A DNA stretch of 64,000 nucleotides from Candidatus Thiodictyon syntrophicum (GTDB lineage: Bacteria; Pseudomonadota; Gammaproteobacteria; Chromatiales; Chromatiaceae), in NCBI RefSeq assembly GCF_002813775.1, contig NZ_CP020370.1, positions 1,827,501 to 1,891,500 of the forward strand. The letters run 5' to 3'. Below, piece by piece: positions 1-7,678 of this stretch. Within the stretch, counting starts at the first letter, position 1. The number at the start of each line of letters is the position of its first letter. The position numbers and the translations under genes were made by a program. The notes beneath the pieces are model-generated. The model did not search any database. It had not been told where the DNA came from and saw nothing but the letters and a program-made list of their open reading frames with translations.

Positions 1-809
1 CCGACATCGCCCAGGCCGCGACCCACGCCTTTACGGCTGGGCGCGAGGCCGGGCAGTTCTTCGGCCTCGATGCCGCCGCCTTCGCCGCCTGCCCCAGCGA
101 CTCGATCGACTATGCGGTGATGGAGCACATCGCCGGCGAGGCCCGCCGCGAGGCGCCGGCGACCATCGTCATCCCCCTGGACGCCGGCTGGTCCGACGTG
201 GGTGCCTGGTCCGCCCTGTGGGAGGTCCGGGCCCAGGACGCCGCCGGCAACGTGCTCGACGGCGACGCCTTCGTCCATGACGCCAACAACAACCTGCTGA
301 TCGCCCGCCATCGGATGGTGGCCGTGGTGGGGGTGGATGACCTGATCGTGGTCGAGACCCCGGACGCGGTGCTGGTGGTGAAAAAGGACCGCGCCCAGGA
401 CGTCAAGGTCGTCACGCAATTCCTGGAACACGCGGGGCGCCACGAGTTCCGCCACCACCAGCGGGTGCATCGCCCCTGGGGCGCCTATGAGTCCATCGGG
501 CATGGCGGACGCTATCAGGTCAAACGCCTGTCCGTGAAGCCCGGTGAGTCCCTGTCGCTGCAGATGCACCACCATCGGGCCGAGCACTGGGTCGTGGTCT
601 CCGGCACCGCCCGCGTGACCTGTGACGACAAGTCCTTCCTGATCACCGAGAACCAGTCGACCTACATCCCGGTCGGCAGTGCCCACCGGCTGGAGAACCC
701 GGGGACCATCCCGCTGGAGATCATCGAGGTCCAGTCCGGCAGCTACCTGGGCGAGGACGACATCGTCCGCTTCGAGGATGTCTACGCGCGGGGCAGCAAG
801 GACGGTTGA
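1..809 (+). CDS. manC: Mannose-1-phosphate guanylyltransferase / mannose-6-phosphate isomerase, 3' part
   Basis: The reading frame is already open at base 3, so the 5' end lies outside the window; about 269 codons remain of a family that is usually near 480 residues. The first part carries the end of the nucleotidyltransferase domain, with SIDYAVMEH. The second part is the cupin isomerase domain, with HRPWGAYESI, VKPGESLSLQMHHHRAEHW and VVSGTARV; the clustered histidines are the expected metal ligands. Bifunctional enzymes of this type make GDP-mannose for exopolysaccharide or LPS in the cytoplasm. An internal ATG at 117 is not a credible start because homology continues upstream of it. The gene ends 20 bases before a palindromic repeat that may mark the end of the transcript. 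Confidence 0.9.
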   Translation, partial: DIAQAATHAFTAGREAGQFFGLDAAAFAACPSDSIDYAVMEHIAGEARREAPATIVIPLDAGWSDVGAWSALWEVRAQDAAGNVLDGDAFVHDANNNLLIARHRMVAVVGVDDLIVVETPDAVLVVKKDRAQDVKVVTQFLEHAGRHEFRHHQRVHRPWGAYESIGHGGRYQVKRLSVKPGESLSLQMHHHRAEHWVVVSGTARVTCDDKSFLITENQSTYIPVGSAHRLENPGTIPLEIIEVQSGSYLGEDDIVRFEDVYARGSKDG

Positions 810-821
810 GCCGCGGGGCAC

Positions 822-966
822 AGATTTTGTCCGCAAATGAACGCAAATGAACGCAAATAGTCCGATTCTGCCAGCGTCGGCTTGATCTCCTCGCGTGGGT
901 TGCCGCGGGTTTCTCGCGATAAGTGATTTATTTGCGTTTATTTGTGTTCATTTGCGGACTAAGATT
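822..966. repeat. Family-A palindromic repeat, copy A1
   Basis: The left arm (829-859) is GTCCGCAAATGA followed by two ACGCAAAT words. The right arm (927-959) is its near-complement, ending TTCATTTGCGGAC. The centre between the arms does not match the core of the three full-length family-A copies elsewhere in the window. It lies between manC and ychF, which both read rightward. Its role is unknown; it could fold as a hairpin in RNA. Confidence 0.75.
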
Positions 967-993
967 AACGGTTTTGCCGTCCGGGACCTCACC

Positions 994-2085
994 ATGGGAT
1001 TCAAATGCGGGATCGTAGGTCTGCCCAACGTGGGCAAGTCCACGCTGTTCAATGCCCTGACCAGGGCCGCCATCGCGGCCGCGAACTACCCCTTCTGCAC
1101 CATCGACCCCAACGTGGGGGTCGTCCTGCTGCCCGACCCGCGGCTCGACGTCATCGCCGCCATCGCCAAGCCCCAGGCCATTCTCCCGACGACCATGCAG
1201 TTCGTGGACATTGCCGGACTGGTGGCCGGCGCCTCCAAGGGTGAGGGACTGGGCAACAAGTTCCTCGCCAACATCCGCGAGACCGACGCCATCGCGCATG
1301 TCGTGCGCTGCTTCGAGAACGACGACGTGATCCACGTCTCCGGCGGCGTCGACCCCCTGCGCGACATCGAGATCATCGACACCGAACTGGCCCTGGCGGA
1401 CCTCGAATCGGTGGAGAAGGCCCTGGACCGTGCCGGCCGCGCCGCCAAGGTCGGGGACAAGAAGGCCGCGGTGCGCCGCGACCTGCTGGAGCGGGTGCGC
1501 GTGCAGCTCGACCAGGCGCGGCCGGTGCGCACCCTGGATCTCAGCGACGAGGAGCGCGCCGAACTGCGCGACCTCTTCCTGCTGACCAACAAGCCCGCCA
1601 TGTACATCGCCAACGTCGCCGAGGACGGCTTCACCGCCAACCCCCTGCTGGACGCCGTGCGCGAGCACGCGCGCGCGGAGGGCGCCCTGGTGGTCCCGGT
1701 GTGCGCCGCCATCGAGGCCGAGATCGTGGAACTGCCCGATGAGGAGCGCGGCGAGTTCCTGGCCGAACTGGGGCTGGACGAGCCGGGCCTGAACCGGGTG
1801 GTGCGGGCCGGCTACGAACTGCTGGGGCTGGAGACCTATTTCACCGCCGGGCCCAAGGAGGTCCGCGCCTGGACCATTCCCGCCCGCTCGCGGGCGCCCC
1901 AGGCGGCCGGGGTCATCCACTCCGACTTCGAGCGCGGCTTCATCCGTGCCGAGGTCATCGCCTACGCCGACTTCGTTGCCTGCAAGGGTGAGCAGGGGGC
2001 AAAGGAGGCCGGCAAACTGCGTTCCGAGGGCAAGGAGTATGTGGTGAAGGACGGCGATATCATCCACTTCCGCTTCAACGTCTAG
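994..2085 (+). CDS. ychF: Redox-regulated ATPase / translation-associated GTPase-like protein YchF
   Basis: The protein has 363 residues, the normal length for YchF (Obg-related, OLA1 family). The ATG at 994 gives the canonical N-terminus [17 protein letters not shown]; an in-frame GTG at 895 would add 33 unrelated residues that fall inside the upstream repeat. Visible motifs are the P-loop GLPNVGKST, the switch region [10 protein letters not shown]3 [18 protein letters not shown], and NVAE in place of the usual NKxD G4 motif. That substitution is the hallmark of YchF and explains its preference for ATP. The C-terminal TGS domain ends FRFNV. It is a cytoplasmic, ribosome-associated protein implicated in oxidative stress control. 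It is followed after 10 bases by a small membrane protein gene. Confidence 0.96.
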   Translation: MGFKCGIVGLPNVGKSTLFNALTRAAIAAANYPFCTIDPNVGVVLLPDPRLDVIAAIAKPQAILPTTMQFVDIAGLVAGASKGEGLGNKFLANIRETDAIAHVVRCFENDDVIHVSGGVDPLRDIEIIDTELALADLESVEKALDRAGRAAKVGDKKAAVRRDLLERVRVQLDQARPVRTLDLSDEERAELRDLFLLTNKPAMYIANVAEDGFTANPLLDAVREHARAEGALVVPVCAAIEAEIVELPDEERGEFLAELGLDEPGLNRVVRAGYELLGLETYFTAGPKEVRAWTIPARSRAPQAAGVIHSDFERGFIRAEVIAYADFVACKGEQGAKEAGKLRSEGKEYVVKDGDIIHFRFNV

Positions 2086-2095
2086 ACCGTTCAGC

Positions 2096-2404
2096 ATGAC
2101 CGCCATCCCATTCGACACCCACAAGTTTATCCGCACCATCAAGGATTCCGGCATTCCGGAGAACCAGGCGGAGGCCATCGCCGAGGCCTTCAAGGCGGCC
2201 CAGTGCGAAGCGGACCCGGCAACCAAGGCTGAAGTTGCTCAACATGAGAACCACCTCCAGCACTCCATCGAGGTCCTGCGACTGGAATTGAAGCGCGATA
2301 TTGCCGAAAGCAAAGCCGAACTGACGCGCTGGGTCATTGGCGCCGGGATATTGCAAACGAGCATCATCATCGGCGTGTTGCTCAAGGTGGCAAGGCTGGT
2401 TTAG
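2096..2404 (+). CDS. Small coiled-coil membrane-anchored protein, DUF1640-like
   Basis: The product has 102 residues. The N-terminal half is helical and polar (FIRTIKDSGIPENQAEAIAEAF). A charged coiled-coil stretch follows (HSIEVLRLELKRDIAESKAEL), and there is a single C-terminal membrane helix (WVIGAGILQTSIIIGVLL). This layout matches the DUF1640/CCDC90-like group, which often forms oligomeric coiled-coil stalks on a membrane anchor; the precise function is unknown in bacteria. It starts 10 bases after ychF on the same strand, so it may be co-transcribed. The family call rests on architecture and motif resemblance only. Confidence 0.7.
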   Translation: MTAIPFDTHKFIRTIKDSGIPENQAEAIAEAFKAAQCEADPATKAEVAQHENHLQHSIEVLRLELKRDIAESKAELTRWVIGAGILQTSIIIGVLLKVARLV

Positions 2405-2732
2405 CAGGTTCGGTCGGGTCTAGTAGGGTAGCTCCCGCACGAGCAACACCTTCACCGCCCTGACCCAGCCCCCGTTTTGACGGATTGTGCTCGACGGTGG
2501 GCTCCATGGCGAACGACTGGAATGATTTGGTGCGCCACCAGGGCGTGCCCGTTCAGGCTGTCGAGGTTGACGACCGGTGCCGGTGCCGCTAGAATGCTGG
2601 GCTCTTGGCTATCTTGGCTTAAGTAGCCGAAAGCTGGTTTGAGCGATGCATTCCTGATGCCATAGCTCTGTTATTAAAATCAGGTTGTTGCGCTAGTCAG
2701 CGCGCGATCCTGCGCAGCTGCACTAATTTCTT
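2405..2732. other. Intergenic, no gene seen
   Basis: I see no convincing coding frame in these 328 bases. The last ~100 bases are comparatively AT-rich and would hold the promoter of the tRNA-Met gene, but I cannot fix a -10/-35 pair with confidence. Confidence 0.6.
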
Positions 2733-2809
2733 GGCGATGTAGCTCAGTTGGTTAGAGCGCCACACTCATAATGTGGATGTCCCCGGTTCGAATCCTGGCA
2801 TCGCCACCA
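2733..2809 (+). tRNA. tRNA-Met(CAT), elongator
   Basis: It forms a 77-nt cloverleaf with an encoded CCA end. The acceptor arms are GGCGATG and CATCGCC with discriminator A. The D-arm is GCTCAGTTGGTTAGAGC. The anticodon stem CCACA/TGTGG encloses the loop CTCATAA, giving anticodon CAT. The T-arm contains GGTTCGAATCC. A paired 1-72 position rules out an initiator. A CAT anticodon could also be tRNA-Ile2 (lysidine-modified); overall resemblance to elongator Met favours Met. Confidence 0.93.
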
Positions 2810-3021
2810 ACTCCCCCCTTTTTTCACTTGTTTCTCCCGCGCCGCCGCGGTTCCTGCGGCGATCCTCAGCGCGGCCCCGTCGGTCGCGTCAGCCGTATCG
2901 TCTTGGTGTCGTCTCGTTCCCACGCTCCTGAGACTGTCAAATTAATCGGCGTAGGTCGGGTTGGCACAGCGTAACCCGACTGATGGTACCGAAATCTCGG
3001 GTTATGGCGCGCGCTAACCAA

Positions 3022-3077
3022 CTGGAGTCCAAGGCTTCAGCCTTGGAGCGTGCCAAGGCTGAAGCCTTGGACTCCAG
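3022..3077. repeat. Long perfect inverted repeat between tRNA-Met and potI
   Basis: Two 25-base arms (3022-3046 and 3053-3077) are perfect reverse complements around a 6-base loop. Each arm contains a smaller hairpin, CCAAGGCTTCAGCCTTGG or its partner, so the unit is a palindrome of palindromes. The flanks from 2810 to 3158 hold no credible gene. It lies beyond the 3' end of the leftward pot operon and could terminate it. Confidence 0.85.
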
Positions 3078-3158
3078 GCAGAGGCGACGCGGTCGGCGAG
3101 TACGCCTTAACTTAAGGGCAGTGACGCGGCGCGTGGAAACGAACCATGACCTGGCCCC

Positions 3159-3965
3159 TCAGTCCTTGGCCGCCGGCCTTTGCCGCATGGAGAATCCGGC
3201 GATCAGGACCGCCGCGGAGACGATCAGCACGACGATCGATGCCAGGGCATTGATCTGCGGCGAAACCCCCATGCGCACGCTGGAATAGACCACCATGGGC
3301 AGCGTGGTGGCGCCGGGGCCGGCGACGAAGCTGGAAATCACGAGATCATCCAGTGACAGCGTGAAGGCGAGCAGCCAGCCGGACAGCAGGGCCGGGGCGA
3401 TCAGGGGCAGCGTAATGCTCATATAGACCCGCAGCGGGCGGGCGCCCAGGTCCATGGCCGCCTCTTCCAGTGAGCGGTCCATTTGCGACAGGCGTGAGCG
3501 CACCACGACGGCCACATAGGCCATGCTGAAGGTGATGTGGGCGATGGTGATGGTGGTGAAGCCGCGCCCGTCGGGCCAGCCGATGGTCTCCTCCATGGTC
3601 ACGAAGAGCAGCAGCAGCGACAGTCCGGTGATGACCTCGGGCATGACGAGCGGCGCCGTCAGCAGCAGTTGAAACCCGGCCCGCCCGCGGAATTTGCCGT
3701 GGCGCACCAAGGCGTTGGCCGCCAAGGTGCCGAAGACGACCGCAAAGCAGGCGTTGGTGGCGGCGATCCGCACGCTGAGCCAGGCGGCGTCGAGCAGTTG
3801 CCGGTTCTGCATCAGTTCCCCGTACCACTTGGTCGAGAATCCCGACCACACGGTGACCAGCCGCGATTCGTTGAACGAATAGATGATGAGCAGCAGGATC
3901 GGCACATACAGAAAGGCGAAGCCGAGGCCCAAGAAGGCATAGAGCTTCCAGCGTCCGCGGTTCAT
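3159..3965 (-). CDS. potI: Putrescine-type ABC transporter, permease PotI/PotC
   Basis: The protein has 268 residues starting MNRGRWKLYAFLGLGF; an ATG 102 bases further upstream would run through the end of the preceding gene. It has about six membrane segments and the EAA-type cytoplasmic loop EEAAMDLGARPLRVYMSITLP, which contacts the ATPase. The start overlaps the upstream permease stop as ATGA, so the two permeases are translationally coupled. It is the last gene of a leftward potF-G-H-I operon. In the family it forms a heterodimeric channel in the inner membrane for polyamine uptake. Substrate (putrescine versus spermidine) is inferred from the whole operon, not from this subunit. Confidence 0.92.
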   Translation of the reverse strand: MNRGRWKLYAFLGLGFAFLYVPILLLIIYSFNESRLVTVWSGFSTKWYGELMQNRQLLDAAWLSVRIAATNACFAVVFGTLAANALVRHGKFRGRAGFQLLLTAPLVMPEVITGLSLLLLFVTMEETIGWPDGRGFTTITIAHITFSMAYVAVVVRSRLSQMDRSLEEAAMDLGARPLRVYMSITLPLIAPALLSGWLLAFTLSLDDLVISSFVAGPGATTLPMVVYSSVRMGVSPQINALASIVVLIVSAAVLIAGFSMRQRPAAKD

Positions 3966-4882
3966 AGTTCGTCCCCCCCGATCCGGCTTTCCAGGCGCTG
4001 CATCAGCACGAAGGGCACCACCAGCAGCCCAAGCAGACAGATGGCAAGCGCCGCGGCGAGCGGCCAATCCTTATTGCTGAAGAACTCGGTCCAGAGCACC
4101 TTGCCGATCATGAGGCTGTCGGGGCCGCCCAGCAGGTCGGGGATCACGAACTCACCCACGACCGGGATGAAGACCAGCATGGAACCGGCGACGATGCCGG
4201 GCAGCGACAACGGCAGCGTGACCTTGAGGAAGGCCTTGAACGGGCGGCACCCCAGGTCCGCCGCCGCCTCCAGCAGGCTGAAGTCGAGCCGGGTCAGGTT
4301 GGCATACAGCGGCAGGATCATGAACGGCAGATAGGAATAGACCACCCCGATATAGATCGCGGTCTGGGTATGCAGAATGGTCAGCGGGGTATCGATGAGC
4401 CCGAGCCAAATCAGAAAGTTGTTGAGCAGCCCGCTGGGCCCCAGGATGCCGATCCAGGCATAGACCCGGATCAGGAAGGAGGTCCAGAACGGCAGGATGA
4501 TCAGCATCAACAGAACGATGCGGTGTCGCTCCGGTGCGGTGGCGATGGCATAGGCCATGGGGTAGCCGATCAGCAGGCATAAGACGGTGCAGACCAGTGC
4601 CACCCAGAGCGAATTGAGGAAGGCCGCCAGGTACAGCTCGTCAGTGAAGACGGTGATGAAGTTCGGCAGATTCAGCCGGACCTGCAGGATCCCATCGTCC
4701 ACCCATTGCCACAGGCTGGTATAGGGCGGCTGGGCCAGCGCGGTCTCCGCCAGGCTGATATGCAGGACGATGGCGAAGGGCAGCAGGAAGAAGAGCCCCA
4801 GCCACAGATAGGGAGTGCCGATATTCAGGACGCGCGACAGGTGCCGGTCGCGCAGGTGGAGCTTGGCGAGGAGTGCCTTCAT
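3962..4882 (-). CDS. potH: Putrescine-type ABC transporter, permease PotH/PotB
   Basis: The protein has 306 residues starting MKALLAKLHLRDRHLSRVL. A first membrane helix (YLWLGLFFLLPFAIVLHISL) precedes a periplasmic loop and five more helices. The EAA motif is EAAADLGCRPFKAFLKVTLPLSLPG. It pairs with PotI to form the membrane channel. It begins 9 bases after the potG stop and overlaps the potI start by 4 bases, so all three are one operon. Length and the long first periplasmic loop fit PotH better than the shorter PotB, but the distinction is by eye. Confidence 0.92.
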   Translation of the reverse strand: MKALLAKLHLRDRHLSRVLNIGTPYLWLGLFFLLPFAIVLHISLAETALAQPPYTSLWQWVDDGILQVRLNLPNFITVFTDELYLAAFLNSLWVALVCTVLCLLIGYPMAYAIATAPERHRIVLLMLIILPFWTSFLIRVYAWIGILGPSGLLNNFLIWLGLIDTPLTILHTQTAIYIGVVYSYLPFMILPLYANLTRLDFSLLEAAADLGCRPFKAFLKVTLPLSLPGIVAGSMLVFIPVVGEFVIPDLLGGPDSLMIGKVLWTEFFSNKDWPLAAALAICLLGLLVVPFVLMQRLESRIGGDEL

Positions 4883-4891
4883 GGTTATCGC

Positions 4892-6028
4892 CTATTCCGT
4901 CAGGACCACGCCGCTGGTCGGTGACCATTCCATCGCCACCTCTTGCCCCCAGGTCAGGGCCTGCTCGGTGCGGGGCGCGATGTTGGTCAGGGTCATCTCG
5001 ACCAGCAGTTCGGGGCTGACCCGCACCCGGTAGATCGACACGTCGCCCAGGTAGGCGATGTCCTCGACGATCCCCTTGACCTGATTGACCCCGTTCTCAT
5101 GGTAATTCTGACAGATCCGGAGCTTCTCGGGGCGGATCGCCACCGTGACCGGGGTGCCGACGGCGTGCGGGTGCGAGCAGCGCATGTGCAGCCGCCGCCC
5201 CAGCGTGGTCTCCACCAGCACCTGGTCGTCCTGCGTCTCCGCCACCCGGCCGTCGAACAGATTCACCAGGCCGATGAAGTCGGCGACGAAGCGGTACTCG
5301 GGGTATTCATAGATCGTCGTCGGGGTATCCACCTGCAGGATCTGGCCGGCGTTCATCACGGCGATGCGGGTGGACATGGTCATCGCCTCTTCCTGATCGT
5401 GGGTCACGGTCACGAAGGTGATACCGAGGCGCTCCTGGAGGTTGACCAGCTCGAATTGGGCACTCTCGCGCAGGCGCTTGTCGAGCGCCCCCAGCGGTTC
5501 GTCGAGCAACAGCAGCTTGGGGTGTTTGGCGAGCGTGCGCGCCAAGGCGGCGCGCTGGCGCTGACCGCCGGAGAGTTGGTCCGGTTTGCGCTTGCGCAGC
5601 TCCGAGATCTGCAAGAGGGCGAGCATCTCACCCACCCGCTCCGCGCGTTCCTTGCGCGGCATCTGGTCCTGTTTGAGGCCGAATTCCACGTTCTGCTCCA
5701 CCGTCATGTGGGGGAACAGGGCGTAGGACTGGAACATCATATTGACCGGGCGGGAATAGGCCGGGATGTCGGTGACATCCGTCCCATCGATCCAGATGCG
5801 CCCCTTGGTGGGGCGCTCCAACCCCGCGAGCATGCGCAGCAAGGTGGACTTGCCGCATCCGGAACTCCCCAGGAGCGAGAAGAACTCGCCCTGGAAGATG
5901 TCCAGCGACACATCATCGACCGCGTAGACGTCATCGAACTGCTTGGTGACGTGGTCGATACGCACATAGGGCGCCGCCTTGGGGTCCTGCCAGGGCTCCA
6001 GTCGGCGCCGTTCCGCGGGGTTGGTCAT
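4892..6028 (-). CDS. potG: Putrescine-type ABC transporter, ATP-binding protein PotG
   Basis: The 378-residue ATPase has Walker A GSSGCGKST near residue 55, Q-loop MMFQSYALFPHMTVEQN, signature LSGGQRQRAALAR near 150, Walker B LLLLDEPLGALD near 172, and the H-loop VTHDQEEAM. The C-terminal ~110 residues form the TOBE regulatory domain (VAIRPEKLRI). The N-terminal extension before YVRIDHVTKQF is typical of PotG. The protein couples ATP hydrolysis to import through PotH/PotI at the inner membrane. It lies between potF and potH with short gaps. Confidence 0.95.
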   Translation of the reverse strand: MTNPAERRRLEPWQDPKAAPYVRIDHVTKQFDDVYAVDDVSLDIFQGEFFSLLGSSGCGKSTLLRMLAGLERPTKGRIWIDGTDVTDIPAYSRPVNMMFQSYALFPHMTVEQNVEFGLKQDQMPRKERAERVGEMLALLQISELRKRKPDQLSGGQRQRAALARTLAKHPKLLLLDEPLGALDKRLRESAQFELVNLQERLGITFVTVTHDQEEAMTMSTRIAVMNAGQILQVDTPTTIYEYPEYRFVADFIGLVNLFDGRVAETQDDQVLVETTLGRRLHMRCSHPHAVGTPVTVAIRPEKLRICQNYHENGVNQVKGIVEDIAYLGDVSIYRVRVSPELLVEMTLTNIAPRTEQALTWGQEVAMEWSPTSGVVLTE

Positions 6029-6050
6029 GCTGCTTCCTGGTTCCTTGCGC

Positions 6051-7160
6051 TCAGCGGCCGGTCTTGATACGGGTCCACAGGCGATTGAGATTGCGCTGCT
6101 CCTTGTCTTTGGGGGTCTTGAGCACGATCAGCTTCTCCTTGACCGCCGCCGCGGGATAGATGCCGGGGTCGGTGCGCACACTCTCGGTGACCAAAGGGGT
6201 CGCCGCGGTATTGGCATTGGCATATTTCACATTGTCGGTGATCTCGGCGATCACGGCCGGTTGCAGGATGAAGGCGATAAAGGCATTGGCGGCGGCCGGA
6301 TTGGGGGCGTCCTTGGGGATGGCCATCACGTCGGTCGCGAGCACGGCGCCCTCCTTGGGGATGTTGAAGCCGACCGTCACGCCCTTGTTGGCCTCGGCCG
6401 CACGGCTCCTGGCCTGGAGGATGTCGCCGGAGTAGCCGTGGGCGACACAGAGGTCGCCGTTCGCCAGGTCGCCGATATATTGCGACGAGTGGAAGTAGCG
6501 GATGTTCTTGCGCGCCTCCTTGAGCAGCTTCTCCGCCGCCGCCAGGTCCGCCTCGGAGCGGCTGTTGGGGTCCTTGCCCAGGTAGGCCAGGGCCGCGGCG
6601 AAGGCCTCGGTCGCGTCGTCCAACATGCTGATACCGCAGCCCTTGAGCTTCGCGGCCTGCGCCGGGTCGAAGAGGATGGCCCAGGTATCGGTGGCGGCGC
6701 CCTCGCCCAGCGCCTCCTTGACCTTCGCCGTGTTGATGCCGAGCCCCGTGGTGCCCAGCAGATAGGGCACCAGATGGGCGTTGTCCGGGTCCAGTTCCTT
6801 GAGGCTCGCCATCACCGCCGGGTCCATTTTGTCCAGACCGGTGAGCTTCGCCTTGTCCAGGGGCTGGTAGAGCCCGGCCTGGATCTGGCGGGCGCCGAAG
6901 GGCCGCGAGGTGGGGAAGACCACGTCATAGCCGCTCTTGCCGGCGAACAACTTGGCCTCCAGGACATCATTGGTGTCATAGAGGTCCAAGACCGGGCGGA
7001 TGCCGGTCTGCTTCTGGAACTCCTGCAGGGTGTTCGGCGCGAAATAGTCGTTCCAGTTGTACAGGTGCACCGTCTCCTCGGCCTGGACGGGGCTGAGCAC
7101 GGACAGCATACCGGCACAAACGGCAGTCAGGGTAAGGCGCAGGGTGTTGAGCTTTGGCAC
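6051..7160 (-). CDS. potF: Putrescine-type ABC transporter, periplasmic binding protein PotF
   Basis: The start chosen is GTG at 7160, giving a 369-residue protein that begins V(M)PKLNTLRLTLTAV, with a GGAG ribosome site a few bases upstream. Longer in-frame starts would add an arginine-rich tail in front of the signal peptide. The signal peptide ends around SPVQA-EE. The mature protein begins VHLYNWNDYFAPNTL, the typical PotD/PotF opening; later blocks include GYDVVFPT, YLLGTTGLGIN and SGDILQA. It captures polyamine in the periplasm and delivers it to PotHI. It is the first gene of the leftward operon, with its promoter presumably in 7161-7378. Confidence 0.93.
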   Translation of the reverse strand: MPKLNTLRLTLTAVCAGMLSVLSPVQAEETVHLYNWNDYFAPNTLQEFQKQTGIRPVLDLYDTNDVLEAKLFAGKSGYDVVFPTSRPFGARQIQAGLYQPLDKAKLTGLDKMDPAVMASLKELDPDNAHLVPYLLGTTGLGINTAKVKEALGEGAATDTWAILFDPAQAAKLKGCGISMLDDATEAFAAALAYLGKDPNSRSEADLAAAEKLLKEARKNIRYFHSSQYIGDLANGDLCVAHGYSGDILQARSRAAEANKGVTVGFNIPKEGAVLATDVMAIPKDAPNPAAANAFIAFILQPAVIAEITDNVKYANANTAATPLVTESVRTDPGIYPAAAVKEKLIVLKTPKDKEQRNLNRLWTRIKTGR

Positions 7161-7377
7161 CGGGAGTCTCCCAAGGCGAGGGGTTGAACGGCTCTCACAT
7201 GGTGCGCGCGGCGGGGACCGTCGCCGGCCCCGCGGGCCGGTGCGCACCGGGGGCGATGCTACTGCAAAAGCGGGCGCGGGCATATCTCCGGGACGGACCC
7301 GGGTCCGTTTTCCGGGTCCGTACACTAGCTGGCGGGGGGCCGACGGGGCCGCGGACGACGCTGCCGCATCACCGGGC

Positions 7378-7482
7378 GTCGTTGTCGTTGTCGTAATCGT
7401 GGTCGGATTTTTCGATTACGACAACGACAACGGACCCGGGATCTCAGTCACCACATCAGTTCTGATCGCACCCTGGCCCAGG
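7378..7482. repeat. Family-B hexamer palindrome, copy B1, with shared flank
   Basis: The left arm (7380-7399) is a run of GTCGTT words ending GTAATCG. The right arm (7413-7432) is its perfect complement, leaving a 13-base centre. The adjoining flank 7433-7480 (CCCGGGATCTCAGTCACCAC onward) reappears in reverse orientation at 42013-42050 beside copy B3, so the repeat unit is larger than the hexamer arms. It lies in the gap between the divergent potF and hsdR genes. I see no gene in 7161-7678. Confidence 0.85.
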
Positions 7483-7678
7483 CGGCACGCGGATCAGGGT
7501 GTGACCATCTGGTAGACTTGCCCTCTTGCCGATCCGCCGCCGAGGCCGACTCAACCGGCCGCGCCCGGCCAGAGACCGCCCTGACCAAGGTGTCGAGGCG
7601 CGGTGGGCCCAGTTCGGCCCGTCCTGACCCTGGCGATCCGGCGGCGTCGCTCTGCTACGTTGGTGACAGGAGAGACCT

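Noticed and set aside
928-2226. 432-codon open frame antisense to ychF
   Set aside because: The plus-strand frame is a textbook YchF. The antisense frame is Gly/Val/His-rich with no domain, a by-product of high GC.
2771-3288. Two small frames over and after tRNA-Met
   Set aside because: One starts inside the tRNA anticodon arm and the other runs through a perfect palindrome; neither has a ribosome site.
4943-6067. 374-codon open frame antisense to potG
   Set aside because: PotG has all ABC motifs; the antisense frame is low-complexity and motif-free.
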